Positions 10,634-21,800 of a stretch of DNA of 59,321 nt are shown one piece after another. The first letter of the stretch is position 1, and each line of letters opens with the position of its first letter. The notes under the pieces were generated by a model. The model did no database searches. It saw only the letters and a program-made list of their open reading frames with translations, and was not told where the DNA came from. The translations under genes and the position numbers were made by a program. The DNA comes from Candidatus Poribacteria bacterium (GTDB taxonomy: Bacteria; Poribacteria; WGA-4E; WGA-3G), in assembly GCA_009843785.1 (NCBI GenBank), contig VYCT01000135.1:1-59321 (forward strand), read 5' to 3'.

Positions 10634-12259
10634 ATGAAACGTTTTGGAACCGAAGGACGCTTGTATCCTGAAGATCACTACATCGTCCCACGCACAAAAG
10701 AGACTGCCGATTTCATAGACCGCATCAAGCAGGGCAAATATGTCGTCCTTTTTGCGCCGCGCCAGACCGGCAAAACAACCTTCTTTCGATTGGCACTTGA
10801 CGCACTTACAACTGAAGATTTAACATATTTCCCGATTCAACTGAACTTTGAGGAGTATGAAGACGCTACCCTCGCTGATTTTTATGCATGGTTCTATGCG
10901 GACATTCGCAAAGAAATTGAGAAAGTTTTCAAAAAACGTGAAGAGATGCCTTCTGAACCGCTAACGCGATTCTTAGAGAATACAAAGATAATTGATCATG
11001 TTTCAACAAGAATGTTCTTTGAAAAATTGGTGGATTTTCTAAAAAATCAGAAAGTTGTGCTTCTCATTGACGAGTTTGATGCTATTCCCCGGGGTGCTGT
11101 GAAGGGATTCCTGCGTTCGCTACGCCGTATTTATCTCTCTGGTAGGGAGCGATGCCCTCACAGTGTCGGCATTGTCGGAGTCCAGAACATCATTCAACTC
11201 AACTACGACAGGTCCATCTCGCCGTTCAATATTCAGGATGAGTTCCATCTACCCAACTTTACACTTGAACAAGTTACAGAACTGCTTGGACAGTATACGG
11301 AGGCGGTCGGTCAAGGGTTCGCTCCTGAAGTTATGGCATCTATTCATAAGCAGACGGCTGGTCAACCTGTGCTTGTCAATCGGTTGGCACAAATTCTTAC
11401 TGAAGAGATGGATATCCCGAAAACTGAGACGATTGCGATGGAACATTGGACGGTAGCACATACACGACTCCTCCGTGGACGGAATACCAACATTGAACAT
11501 CTGACGGCCAATATCCGCAGGAATCCACGTTTTGAAAGCGTTCTGATGCGGATTATGGCGCGTGATGAAGGCGTAGACTTCAATCTCGACGATGATATTA
11601 TCAGTGAACTCGCTACCTATGGTGTTATTAAAGAGGGTACTGATGGTATGTGTGAGATTCTCAATCCGATTTATCTCTACCGGATTATGAGGGCGTTCAA
11701 GCCACTCGTAAACGGGTTAGAGCAAGAATACTTCCCAGAAGATACCGACGAAGCACTTCATGAGTATCTCACATCTACGGGGCAGATTGAAATGGAGGCG
11801 TTACTGGATAACTTCCGAGATTTCATAGCACGGGCAGGTTTCAGAATTTTGCAGGTGCCGGATACGCCGCAAGAATCGGTAGGACGACACCTCTTACTTG
11901 CCTATCTTGACGAGTTTGTTAGACGTATCGGTGGTGTCATGCACATAGAGGTGCAAACGGGTCGTGGCAGAATGGACATCCTCATCACGCACAATCAGCG
12001 AAAATACATCGTCGAAACAAAGATTTGGCGGGGCGAGAGCCGCTATCAAGCAGGCAAGCAGCAGCTCGCCGCGTATCTCACATTGGAGGGGGCAACGGAA
12101 GGCTACTATGTTGTCTTCGATCATCGCCAAAAACCGGAACCTCGCGTGGAGACTGAGATACTCGAAGGGGTGGCAATCCGGAGCTACGTCATACCTGTGG
12201 TGCAAGAACGCCCTTCAGCTGTTCACCCTACTTCTGAAACTCGCGAATCAGACCAATGA
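10634..12259 (+). CDS. AAA-like ATPase with C-terminal PD-(D/E)XK nuclease domain (paralog 1)
   Basis: Walker A APRQTGKTTFF, Walker B VVLLIDEFDAIP, C-terminal GRGRMDILI...YIVETKIWRG (D-ExK); two paralogs in window. Confidence 0.85.
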   Translation: MKRFGTEGRLYPEDHYIVPRTKETADFIDRIKQGKYVVLFAPRQTGKTTFFRLALDALTTEDLTYFPIQLNFEEYEDATLADFYAWFYADIRKEIEKVFKKREEMPSEPLTRFLENTKIIDHVSTRMFFEKLVDFLKNQKVVLLIDEFDAIPRGAVKGFLRSLRRIYLSGRERCPHSVGIVGVQNIIQLNYDRSISPFNIQDEFHLPNFTLEQVTELLGQYTEAVGQGFAPEVMASIHKQTAGQPVLVNRLAQILTEEMDIPKTETIAMEHWTVAHTRLLRGRNTNIEHLTANIRRNPRFESVLMRIMARDEGVDFNLDDDIISELATYGVIKEGTDGMCEILNPIYLYRIMRAFKPLVNGLEQEYFPEDTDEALHEYLTSTGQIEMEALLDNFRDFIARAGFRILQVPDTPQESVGRHLLLAYLDEFVRRIGGVMHIEVQTGRGRMDILITHNQRKYIVETKIWRGESRYQAGKQQLAAYLTLEGATEGYYVVFDHRQKPEPRVETEILEGVAIRSYVIPVVQERPSAVHPTSETRESDQ

Positions 12260-12378
12260 TTCGTTTCCTACCCTCTACAGAATTTCTGTTGACACGCCCC
12301 GGCAAATAGCGTATACTTTTAGCGTCGTTTGATAGGAAAACAGCGCAGTAATTCAATTGATAACGGAGGCGTACCTGC

Positions 12379-13416
12379 ATGGCGAATTCAACACAGTTAT
12401 CAGCTCAACATCAGTTTGTCTACAAAGAACCCGGACGGTTCGCGGGCTGGCCCGCTAACGGCGGTATCTGGCATTGGGAGGATGAAATCCTTGTCCAATT
12501 CCAGATCGGTGCCCACGATGATAGCGGCGGTGGACACGCCATTTCCCGTGAAGAGCCAAGTCGCCAGATTCTCGCTCGAAGCTTAGATGGCGGTGAAACT
12601 TGGGCGCATGAAGAGATTGAAGTCCGCCCATCGGAGTCCACATCCATAGATTTCGCGCATCCAGATTTCGCGATGCAGTGCAACGGAAGCAGGTTCCGTA
12701 TCTCTTATGATCGTGGTAAAACATGGATCGGCGATTACGATTTACCGGAGGTCCGGAATAAATTAACTTCACGCACCGATTACCTCGTCAACAGCACGGA
12801 CGATTGTCACTTCTTCCTTTCAGCGAAAGAAGAACGCGTGCAAGCAGGTATTCAAGATCGGGCGTTCTGTGCGAGAACCACAAACGGCGGTGAAAGTATT
12901 GAATTCGTCAATTGGATAACGGATAACATTGAAGTCCGTTCCGTGATGCCTTCAACCGTGCGGATATCAGAGACGCATCTGGTGACAGCACTCCGCCGCC
13001 GACACGACACAAAACAAGATGACGGGACTCGGCTGAGTAAAAACTGGATTGAGATTTGCCATTCAACGGACAACGGAACGACATGGGCCTTTCTCAGTAA
13101 AGCCGCGGATACTGACGGTGGGGCTGGGAGGAATGGAAATCCGCCGAGTATGGTTCGCTTGAAGGATGGCAGGCTTTGCGTTACTTACGGTTATCGGTCA
13201 ACGCCTTACGGAATCCGAGCGAAGTTCAGTGAAGATAACGGAAAAAGTTGGGGGAATGAAATCCGCCTACGCGATGATGCCAGAAACTGGGATTTGGGGT
13301 ACACGCGTACAATCCAACGTTCGGATGGAAAACTGGTGACACTCTACTATTACACCACCGCTGCAAATCCTGAACAGCATATTGCCGCTACAATCTGGAC
13401 GGTAGATGCCAAGTAA
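12379..13416 (+). CDS. Sialidase/BNR-repeat family protein
   Basis: 345 aa; Asp-box-like repeats SLDGGETWAHE, SYDRGKTWIGD, STDNGTTWAFL, SEDNGKSWGNE. Confidence 0.85.
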   Translation: MANSTQLSAQHQFVYKEPGRFAGWPANGGIWHWEDEILVQFQIGAHDDSGGGHAISREEPSRQILARSLDGGETWAHEEIEVRPSESTSIDFAHPDFAMQCNGSRFRISYDRGKTWIGDYDLPEVRNKLTSRTDYLVNSTDDCHFFLSAKEERVQAGIQDRAFCARTTNGGESIEFVNWITDNIEVRSVMPSTVRISETHLVTALRRRHDTKQDDGTRLSKNWIEICHSTDNGTTWAFLSKAADTDGGAGRNGNPPSMVRLKDGRLCVTYGYRSTPYGIRAKFSEDNGKSWGNEIRLRDDARNWDLGYTRTIQRSDGKLVTLYYYTTAANPEQHIAATIWTVDAK

Positions 13417-13532
13417 GTAGAGTGCCGGTCCTAAGCAATATTAAGAAATAAATTTTAGGCTTTGAGGAAGTGAAGGAAGGCTGGAAAAATGCCATGTTCG
13501 CTGCCTTGGGCGAATTCGAGGTAGATAACGTT

Positions 13533-13931
13533 ATGAAAATTAGAGTAACCTCCATTTTTGTTCAAGATCAGGAAAGTGCGTTAAAATTTTATACTGAAAA
13601 ATTGGGATTTGTTAAGAAAAGGGACATTCCCTTAGAAAATGGTGACAGATGGCTTACAGTCGTATCAAAAGAAGAACAAGACGGGACTGAACTTTTGTTA
13701 GAACCATTGTCTGATAATCATTTTGGGCCCGCCAAAACGTATCAAGAAGCTTTATTTAATGCAGGGCTTCCCTGTACCCAATTCAGTGTGGAAAACGTTC
13801 AGGAAGAATATGAGCGATTAATCAACCTTGGTGTCGAATTCAGTGTAGAACCTACTGACATAGGAACAACAATTTTTGCTATTTTCAATGATACTTGCGG
13901 AAACAATATTCAGATCGTAGAAATTGAGTGA
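13533..13931 (+). CDS. VOC/glyoxalase-fold protein
   Basis: MKIRVTSIFVQDQESALKFYTEKLGFVKKRDIPLENG...; internal ATG chosen over ORF start. Confidence 0.85.
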   Translation: MKIRVTSIFVQDQESALKFYTEKLGFVKKRDIPLENGDRWLTVVSKEEQDGTELLLEPLSDNHFGPAKTYQEALFNAGLPCTQFSVENVQEEYERLINLGVEFSVEPTDIGTTIFAIFNDTCGNNIQIVEIE

Positions 13932-14053
13932 GGGTCGAAAAATAGGAAGACTGGAAGAAGTGCTTGTGTTCACTACCTTACTGGGGGATGAAAGTGTCTA
14001 TTTATTTTTCGGTTTAGTATAATTAATATTGAAACTTGCTCAAACGAGGAATT

Positions 14054-14908
14054 ATGGAAAACAATTTTGAAGTTAAGGTAAATGCCAAAACGCATCTGGT
14101 TGTTGAAAGCAATACCGGCAGATATTTGGGCGGTGTCGGTGCGAACTTTTATCGTCCGTTTGTCTTTCCATTTTACACACCGGCAGGACAGACCGTCGTT
14201 CAGGAGTTCGCCTTCGATCATCCGTTCCACAACGGCATTTTTGTTGGACAAGGACCGGTTCAAGTCGGCGATAGGGAAGCAGGTTTCTGGGCATCGCCGC
14301 CCCGTCGTTCTTGGACGGATAAAGTCTTTGAGAGATTGGGACGGATGGATACACAAAAGGACATTGACATCACGCCACACACCGATGGTGTCCAATTCGT
14401 TCAGAACGTTGTCTGGCGGGACGAAAACGAAGAACCGTTGATTGACGAAATGCGTACTGTCAATCTTCACGCCCTTGCGGATGCCACTATCTGTGATATG
14501 ACGAGTGAGAAGATCGCCACTTACGGTGCTGCGACGTATCCACAGACGAAGTTCGGGAGCATCGGTATCCGCGTTGAACCGAGACTTCTGCCTGTCATGG
14601 GGGGGATTGTGTTGGGCGACAACGGACGCAGTGGAGGCGTTGAGGTCGTCCACGAAGGCGAATCCGATTTCGTCGCTTACCAGAACATATTGGCAGGGCA
14701 TGGCGCGTTCGGTGTCTTTATGAGTATCCTTAATGAAGGCGTTCGGGGACCGTGGTTCATTCGCGATTACGGGATGGCACTCTATAATCCAACTTGGACA
14801 GGTGCCGTATCAACACCTGAAGGTGAGAGTTGGACAGTTTCGCTTCGGGTTATCGCTTACGATGGAGAATTGACACCCGCGCGCGCGGAAAAGTGGTGCC
14901 TGCTGTAG
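14054..14908 (+). CDS. PmoA-like (DUF6807) family protein
   Basis: YRPFVFPFYTPAGQTVVQEFAFDHPFHNGIFVGQG, AGFWASPPRRSW, HEGESDFVAYQNILAGHGAFGVFMS. Confidence 0.75.
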   Translation: MENNFEVKVNAKTHLVVESNTGRYLGGVGANFYRPFVFPFYTPAGQTVVQEFAFDHPFHNGIFVGQGPVQVGDREAGFWASPPRRSWTDKVFERLGRMDTQKDIDITPHTDGVQFVQNVVWRDENEEPLIDEMRTVNLHALADATICDMTSEKIATYGAATYPQTKFGSIGIRVEPRLLPVMGGIVLGDNGRSGGVEVVHEGESDFVAYQNILAGHGAFGVFMSILNEGVRGPWFIRDYGMALYNPTWTGAVSTPEGESWTVSLRVIAYDGELTPARAEKWCLL

Positions 14909-16525
14909 ATGGAAAAAGAAAACATCCTTGAACTTCGGAATGTTACGAAAACCTTCGGTGATCTTGTCGCCGTTGACAGCGTCGATTTTGCGCTCCAAGC
15001 GGGTGAAATTCACGCGATTTTAGGGGAAAATGGTGCCGGAAAGTCCACACTGATGAATCTTATCTATGGGCTTTACCAGCCATCGGCAGGACGTATCTAT
15101 GTTACAGACCGTGAAGGGTGGCGACGTAGGTTCCGGGCAAAGTCGCCGCGGGATGCAATTGTTAGCGGGATCGGCATGGTGCATCAACATTTTATGTTGA
15201 TCGAAAATCTCTCTGTCGCTGAGAACATCGCATTGAGCCTTGGGCAAGTGCATCCGAACACCACAGGGAACGCATTTAAAACCGGCGATCATAAGAAATG
15301 GTTAGGCAAATTCCTTTTCAAGAAAGAGGAGGCTGCCCAAGTCACACAAGCACTCTCGGAGCAATTCGGTCTCGCGGTTGATCCCACTGCGCTGGTGCGA
15401 ACCCTTTCGGTCGGTTTAAAACAACGCGTGGAAATCCTAAAAGCATTGGCAGTTGATGCTCGGATTCTCATCCTTGACGAACCGACGGCTGTTCTAAGTC
15501 CGCAGGAAGTCGAAGGCTTCTTCACAATTCTCCGAAAACTCCAAGCCGATGGTCGCGCCATCATTTTCATTAGTCACAAAATGAAAGAGGTTTTAAACAT
15601 CAGCGATAGGATTACCGTTTTACGGCGCGGCAAAAAGGTCTATCTCGGTCCGACGGGTGAACTGACTGCCCGGGAACTCGCGCGGGAGATGATCGGCGAA
15701 GAAATCAACGAAGTTGAACGCTCAGGAGACGCGTCCCTCGAAAATGAGACATCAGACAGCGTGCTGCAACTCTCACATCTGACGGTACGTGGCAGTCGTG
15801 ACGAAATCGCGGTTTCAGATGTTTCTATGGCGACCCATCGCGGTGAAATCGTCGGTATCGCTGGCGTTGATGGCAACGGACAGCGCGAACTCGCCGAAGC
15901 GATTATGGGGTTACGGCACAGCGAATCCGGGACAATAAGCATCTTAGGCACCGATCCGAAAGGGACAAAGGCGGTACGACGGCGCGGGGTCGGTTATATC
16001 CCGGAAGATCGACAAACGACGGGTGTTATCGCGTCGTTCTCAGTTACAGAAAACCTTTTGTTGAATGTAACGCACTTGGCAAACACGGCACCACGGTGGA
16101 ATGTCCTCAATCAAAGAAGAAAACGGAACACCACAGAACAACTTATCGCGGATTATGACATCCGTCCGCCTATCGGTAGCATCCCTGCCGGCACACTCTC
16201 TGGGGGCAACCAACAAAAAATTGTCCTCGCCCGAGAAATCTCGCTTCACCCCGATCTACTTATCGCCGTTAATCCGACACGCGGTTTAGATGTCAACGCC
16301 GCTCGCTATGTCCATGAGAATTTGTTGGCACAGCGCAATCAAAGCAAGTCTGTCCTGCTCATTTCAACAGAGTTAGATGAAGTCCTCCTCTTGAGTGACC
16401 GGCTCTTTGTGATGTCGAGGGGTAAGTTGATCGAAGCAACGGCGCAACGCAATGATATTGAAGCACTCGGATTGTTAATGACGGGACAAACCCATAAAGA
16501 TTTTGGTGATAGCCTAAAAACATGA
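14909..16525 (+). CDS. ABC transporter ATP-binding protein, two NBDs (nucleoside/BMP-type)
   Basis: 538 aa; GENGAGKSTLMNLIYGL, LSVGLKQRVEILKAL, GVDGNGQRELAEAIMGL, GYIPEDRQTTGV, LSGGNQQKIVLAREI. Confidence 0.92.
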   Translation: MEKENILELRNVTKTFGDLVAVDSVDFALQAGEIHAILGENGAGKSTLMNLIYGLYQPSAGRIYVTDREGWRRRFRAKSPRDAIVSGIGMVHQHFMLIENLSVAENIALSLGQVHPNTTGNAFKTGDHKKWLGKFLFKKEEAAQVTQALSEQFGLAVDPTALVRTLSVGLKQRVEILKALAVDARILILDEPTAVLSPQEVEGFFTILRKLQADGRAIIFISHKMKEVLNISDRITVLRRGKKVYLGPTGELTARELAREMIGEEINEVERSGDASLENETSDSVLQLSHLTVRGSRDEIAVSDVSMATHRGEIVGIAGVDGNGQRELAEAIMGLRHSESGTISILGTDPKGTKAVRRRGVGYIPEDRQTTGVIASFSVTENLLLNVTHLANTAPRWNVLNQRRKRNTTEQLIADYDIRPPIGSIPAGTLSGGNQQKIVLAREISLHPDLLIAVNPTRGLDVNAARYVHENLLAQRNQSKSVLLISTELDEVLLLSDRLFVMSRGKLIEATAQRNDIEALGLLMTGQTHKDFGDSLKT

Positions 16526-17604
16526 TGCTAAAAGTAGCCAACATATTTAAAAGAATCAACGTTCACTGGGTGGTGACGCCGGTTCTAATTCTCGCGAGTG
16601 CGTTTGTTACAAACGCCATTATAATGCTGCTCTGCGACTACAACCCGTTAGCGGCTTATCAAGCAGCGGTGAGTGGCGCATTTGGGAATAGTCGGAAATT
16701 CGGAGAAACCTTGGTGAAAAGCACGCCGTTTCTGATGACGGGGCTCTCTGTTGCGATGGCGTTTCGGTGTGGGATTTGGAATATCGGTGCTGAAGGACAG
16801 TTCTTGATAGGTGCGTTAGCAGCGACGTGGTTTGGAACGAAACTTGCACCACTTTTCCCTGAAACGCCTTGGATTGCTGTGCCGATATGCCTCGGTATTG
16901 CGACGCTTGCAGGGGGGATATGGGGACTTATCCCCGCAGCGCTCAAGGTGACACGCGGTGTCAACGAAGTTATCAGTACGATCATGTTGAACTACGTCGC
17001 GCTCCATCTGGTGAGTATGATGATAGATGGCGGTCCGTTGCAAGAAGCCGCACAACGCGGGCCGCAGAGTGATCGGATCGCCGAGTGGGTATTTCTACCC
17101 CGGCTTTTCCCACCGCATCGGGTCCACCTCGGCATCGTTATCGCTGTCGTCTTAGCGATTGTCCTGACCTTTATCCTCTTTCGGACAGCGTTTGGGTACC
17201 AACTCCGCGCAGTCGGCGAAGGCGCGGCTGCAGCGGAAGCAGCGGGGATTTCGATTATGCATAACACGCTCCGCGTCTTTTTCATTAGCGGGGCACTCGC
17301 CGGACTCGGCGGCGCGATTGAACTCACCGCACTCACCCGCCGACTTTTTCTCAATTTCTCACCCGGATACGGTTACACAGCGATTGCGGTTGCCCTGTTA
17401 GCGAAGCTAAATCCATTGGTAACGGTTGCTGCTGCCTTGCTATTTGGCGCGCTATCGACCGGTTCATACAGTATGCAGCGAACGGTCGGCATCTCGGACA
17501 AAGTGACATTTGTGATGCAAGCAACAATTCTGCTTTTTGTTATCGGTTATAGTTCTGTGCAGCTGTTCCACAAGCGTACATCTGCACATTCCGAGGGGGA
17601 ATAG
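16522..17604 (+). CDS. ABC transporter permease (nucleoside/BMP-type)
   Basis: 360 aa hydrophobic; NIGAEGQFLIGALAAT, GVNEVISTIMLNYVAL; overlaps the ATPase gene by 4 nt. Confidence 0.9.
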   Translation: MMLKVANIFKRINVHWVVTPVLILASAFVTNAIIMLLCDYNPLAAYQAAVSGAFGNSRKFGETLVKSTPFLMTGLSVAMAFRCGIWNIGAEGQFLIGALAATWFGTKLAPLFPETPWIAVPICLGIATLAGGIWGLIPAALKVTRGVNEVISTIMLNYVALHLVSMMIDGGPLQEAAQRGPQSDRIAEWVFLPRLFPPHRVHLGIVIAVVLAIVLTFILFRTAFGYQLRAVGEGAAAAEAAGISIMHNTLRVFFISGALAGLGGAIELTALTRRLFLNFSPGYGYTAIAVALLAKLNPLVTVAAALLFGALSTGSYSMQRTVGISDKVTFVMQATILLFVIGYSSVQLFHKRTSAHSEGE

Positions 17605-17722
17605 TTATCAGTTATCGGTTTTCGGTTAAGAGGTGAATGTACATCATAAAATTTTTCTCTTAACTGACGACTGATGACCGAAAGATTTTTTGAAAAAAGA
17701 ATCGTACTGACAACTATTAAAA
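17604..17722. repeat. Intergenic dyad repeat with AGATTTTTTGAAAAAAGAATCGTACTGACAACTATT module
   Basis: Same GTTATCAGTTATCGG...CTTAACTGACGACTGATGACC family as at 3251. Confidence 0.75.
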
Positions 17723-17725
17723 AAC

Positions 17726-18649
17726 ATGTTTGAAGAAGTACTTTCGGCGACGATACGCGGGGCAACCCCGCTTTTATTAGCAGCGTTAGGCGAGGTGATC
17801 TCCCAACGCGCAGGTGTGCTGAACATCGGCATCGAAGGCATGATGCTCATCGGCGCGTTTTTTGGGATGGTCGGTTCCTTTTACACGGCGGAATTCGTCA
17901 TGTTCGCGCCGTGGTTCGGGCTGCTGATGGCAGGACTCAGTGGACTTATTGCTGCCGCGCTCTTCGCGTTATGTGCCATCAGGCTCCGTGGTGACCAAGT
18001 GATCATCGGTACAGCGATGACGCTCTTGGCACTCGGGTTGACAGAAGTCATCTATCAACGGCTTTTCGGTGCGACGGGGATCGCTAAAGGCGTGCCGGCG
18101 TTCCAGCAGATCAACATCCCGATGCTCTCCGAAATCCCTGTCTTAGGGCATGCCTTGTTTTCACACAATATCCTCGTTTTCATTGCGTTTCTGCTGGTGC
18201 CGTGCGTCTATTTTTTCCTCTACCACACGCAACTTGGACTCAGGATACGGGCGTGTGGCGAACATCCGAAGGCGATTGCCACCGTCGGTGCTAATGTGCG
18301 CCGCTTGAGAACGCTTTGTCTACTCTTCGCCGGTGCGATGGCGGGTATCGCAGGCGGGTATCTCTCTCTCGCTGATGTTCCCTATTTTACACCGGGGATG
18401 ACAGTCGGGCGCGGATTCATCGCTTTAGCGATCGTTATTTTCGGGAAATGGCATCCTGTGAAGGCGTGTGGTGCTGCGTTGCTCTTCGGACTCGGTTCCG
18501 CACTCGATGCGCGGTTCCAAGCATTGGGCTGGGATATCCCCTACCAGTTGTGGCTGATGTTACCTTATGTGCTCTGCTTAGCGGTACTGGCAGGATTCGT
18601 TGGACGTGCTGAGGCACCCCTCGCCTTAGGAAAACCCTACAGGGAATAG
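17726..18649 (+). CDS. ABC transporter permease (nucleoside/BMP-type)
   Basis: 307 aa; GVLNIGIEGMMLIGAFFGM, RLRGDQVIIGTAMTLLALGL, GVGANVRRLRTL-like features. Confidence 0.9.
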   Translation: MFEEVLSATIRGATPLLLAALGEVISQRAGVLNIGIEGMMLIGAFFGMVGSFYTAEFVMFAPWFGLLMAGLSGLIAAALFALCAIRLRGDQVIIGTAMTLLALGLTEVIYQRLFGATGIAKGVPAFQQINIPMLSEIPVLGHALFSHNILVFIAFLLVPCVYFFLYHTQLGLRIRACGEHPKAIATVGANVRRLRTLCLLFAGAMAGIAGGYLSLADVPYFTPGMTVGRGFIALAIVIFGKWHPVKACGAALLFGLGSALDARFQALGWDIPYQLWLMLPYVLCLAVLAGFVGRAEAPLALGKPYRE

Positions 18650-18803
18650 CCGTCAGCCATCAGCAGCAGTTAAGAGAGGCCTGGGGGTCCCAAGGTTTCT
18701 GGTGGCATCTATAAGTTGATGGAATACCACAACAAACCTCTTTAACTGATAACTGACAACCGAAAGATTTTTTGAAAAAAAATCGTACTGAGAACTATTA
18801 AAA
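18650..18803. repeat. Intergenic dyad repeat
   Basis: AGTTAAGAGAGG...CCTCTTTAACTGATAACTGACAACCGAAAGATTTTTTGAAAAAAAATCGTACTGAGAAC. Confidence 0.7.
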
Positions 18804-21800
18804 AGTACTGCCGAGGCGGACATGTCCTCTTCTTGTATCGGGTGAACTCGGAACGGATACCAGCGGAAATGCATAGTCAAGCCCAAATGTGAACGCCCCA
18901 AAATCCAAATAGAGTCCAGCCCCGACAGCGGACGGCAAACGCGTTAAACTACGCTCAATATCTGCGAGTGAACCCCAGACGTTGCCAGCATCAAAAAAGA
19001 AGGCACCGCGGACCACCGAATAGATTGGGAACCGTAATTCCGTATTAAAAATGAATTGGACATCACCACGGTAGATCCCTGTGATACCTTTGGGACCGAG
19101 GGAGCGCTCGGCGTAGCCTCTGACCGTCGTGCTGCCGCCTGCCCAAAACCGCTCAAAAGAGATGAGTTCCGCGCGGCGGTTTGAGCGCAAGCCTGTAGTA
19201 ACACCGCATCGAACCGCGGTCGCCAATACGAGACTGCCGATGAGTTTTTGGTAATAGCGAGTATCTGTCGTCGTTTTAATAAAGCTGGTTTCGCCTTGCA
19301 AGAATCCACCCGCGTATTCGAGTGTCATCTCGTTGAACATGCCGCCTATCGGATTCAGATAGCGCATACGACGGTCGTAAGTCCAAGAGAAGCGTAGACT
19401 ACTCACGGTTGTGCTGAATGGGTTCTGTTCTTCAGGTAAACGGAGCTCCGGCGGTGCCCCTTGCCCTATCGGTGGCACCGGTTGGTTCAAATCTCTGTAA
19501 CTGTATCGCAAATCCAAATGATGCGATCCGCCTAATTTCCTGCTAAGGATGAAACTGCCTTGGAGGGCGCGAACATTGTCATCTATCTCTAACTTCTTAG
19601 CAGATAACCGTAAGGTGCCCCGCGTCCTGCCAATCAACCACGGTTCTGTGAGTCTTGCATCGACGAGGTAACCCAATTCATCACGCCACCCTAATCTACT
19701 GAGGAAGCGTCCTCGAATGTTCCGTTTAAAAAGGAAGTTGCTATTCGTTAGTTCCAGCGTCCCATTCCAACCTTCTGCGAAACTATAGCCACCGCCATAA
19801 CTATAGGTTCTCGGTTGCTGCTTTTCAACTGTTACTTTAACGTCATAGGTTCTCGGAATAACGTGAGGTGTCTCTCCGTCAGGCGTCTTTACACCATCGT
19901 TCTCTTCTCTCTTTTTCGGTTCGCCGGGTTCTGCTTGAACCCTACCAAAAATCCCTAAGCTGGAGAGGTTTTGCAAGGCACGGCTTAATCTGTCAGATGT
20001 CCAAAGCTCCCCCTCAAGGTGTGCGACTTCCCGTTTGAGAACGTGTGTTTTCACAATGTCCGTATCGCCTTCAAAATAGAATTTACCGAATGTTACCCGC
20101 TCACCCTCAGTCTCGACAGTAAGATTGAGGATACCGTGTTCAAACACCTCAAGATGTGTCGCTTCCTGTTTAAGGGTATAGCGTGGATTGCCCTCAATAT
20201 CTTGGATGCTCCAGCGGGTACTGATATTCGGGGCTATGGAAAGTCCTGTGAGTGTCAGATTGTGCTTTTTAAATTCATCGCGGATTTCTAAAGAGAGGTT
20301 ACCCTCCGAAAGAGATTCCGAAAAATTACCTTCTACTTCAAAAACTGGTGTTTCTGAGATGTATGTGTCATCAACCTGTACGTCAATGTATCCACGTTCA
20401 CGATACGCATTACGGACTGCATCTTGGTAGACAGTTCTTTCAAACACAGCATTCGGTTGTGGTAACTGAAGTTCGCTTTCCAAAGCTTTCAGCAGCGTGG
20501 CAGTATCTATCGCGCGATTACCGCTGATCGTACATCGGTGAATCATCTCTTTTCGATCTTCAACAACTGAGACATGTATTGCGACCTCACCAATGTTTCG
20601 ACCATTTACGGGCTGCTTTTCATCTGTTATCTCAATGACGGCGTTACGATAACCGGCTCTCTCATATAAAATACGAAGGCGATGTTCATCCTTCTCAAGG
20701 TCGTCTTCATAAAAAAAGCGTTTCTGTTCTCGCCGCGATAAGAATCTGGCAATAAGATTCGAGAGTCGCAGACTCCCCAGAAATCCGACTGTCGGTTTCA
20801 CTGTCATTTCTCGCAGTAAGTCCGCGTCCGGAAAAGCGCGGTTCCCTGAAAAAGATACACTCCTAACCTTATAACGGGTCCCAGGATTAATCGTCAGTTG
20901 AACGCTGGCGGCATCCGAAGTTTTCTCTTGCACAGTCGTCCCATGATAACCTTCGTCTTCAAAATAGGTTTTTATCCGTCCTTCCCACAGAGAAGATGCC
21001 CCTGTACTTATCACCTCGGCTATATCTGCTGTGAAGGTATCTTGTTGGGATAAAGAGAATTCACCCGTCCCCAAAAGAAAATTAAACTTGACCTGCTTGC
21101 CCTCCTTGATGTCAAACTGCAACAGACCCGTTTCAGGTGTAAAGGTCGGCACGATGGTGGCAGTCGGATAGTTGTTTTTACGGTAGAGGGCTTCCATCGC
21201 TGCCACATCAGTGTCAACATTAACTTTGTTGTAAACCGGATAGCGGATGCTGAAGCCACAAGCTCCTTTGAGGCTGTTGGTTGAGATAGCGAAATTCCCT
21301 TGAATTTGCAACCTTTTGATCGTTGATGGGGCACCTGGGGTTATCTGATAGGTTAATACGCCATCTTCGGTAAGCACATCGGCAACCGTAACTTGCGCGT
21401 CAAAATAGCCATGGTCCCTGCAAATCCGTTTGATATAGATAATATCTGATTTGGCAATTGCAGGGACATATCTCGCCCCCGGCTTCGATTTTACTGCATT
21501 TTCAATAGCCGACCTGAATTGGCTCGGCGGGATGCCGGTGATAACAACCGCTGTAATGAGATCAAAAGATGTGAGTTGATAGGTTAACGCAACGCCGTTG
21601 CGGTGCTCCTGTGCGTAAACATGGATTTGGGAATATTGCTGTGTCGCGTAGAGTCTCTTAATACTCTGTTGAATCGCGTACGGAGACAATCTGTCCTCAA
21701 CACTTACCGAGCTCTGATTGCTAAGCCTATCGTATTGTTCTGTCGTTTCGGCTACGATTTCTGTATCAATACGGTACTCGATTTTGTCTATGCGCGTCGT

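Noticed and set aside
13973-14701. 242-aa minus-strand ORF
   Set aside because: Antisense to the PmoA-like gene, which has a start, RBS and family motifs
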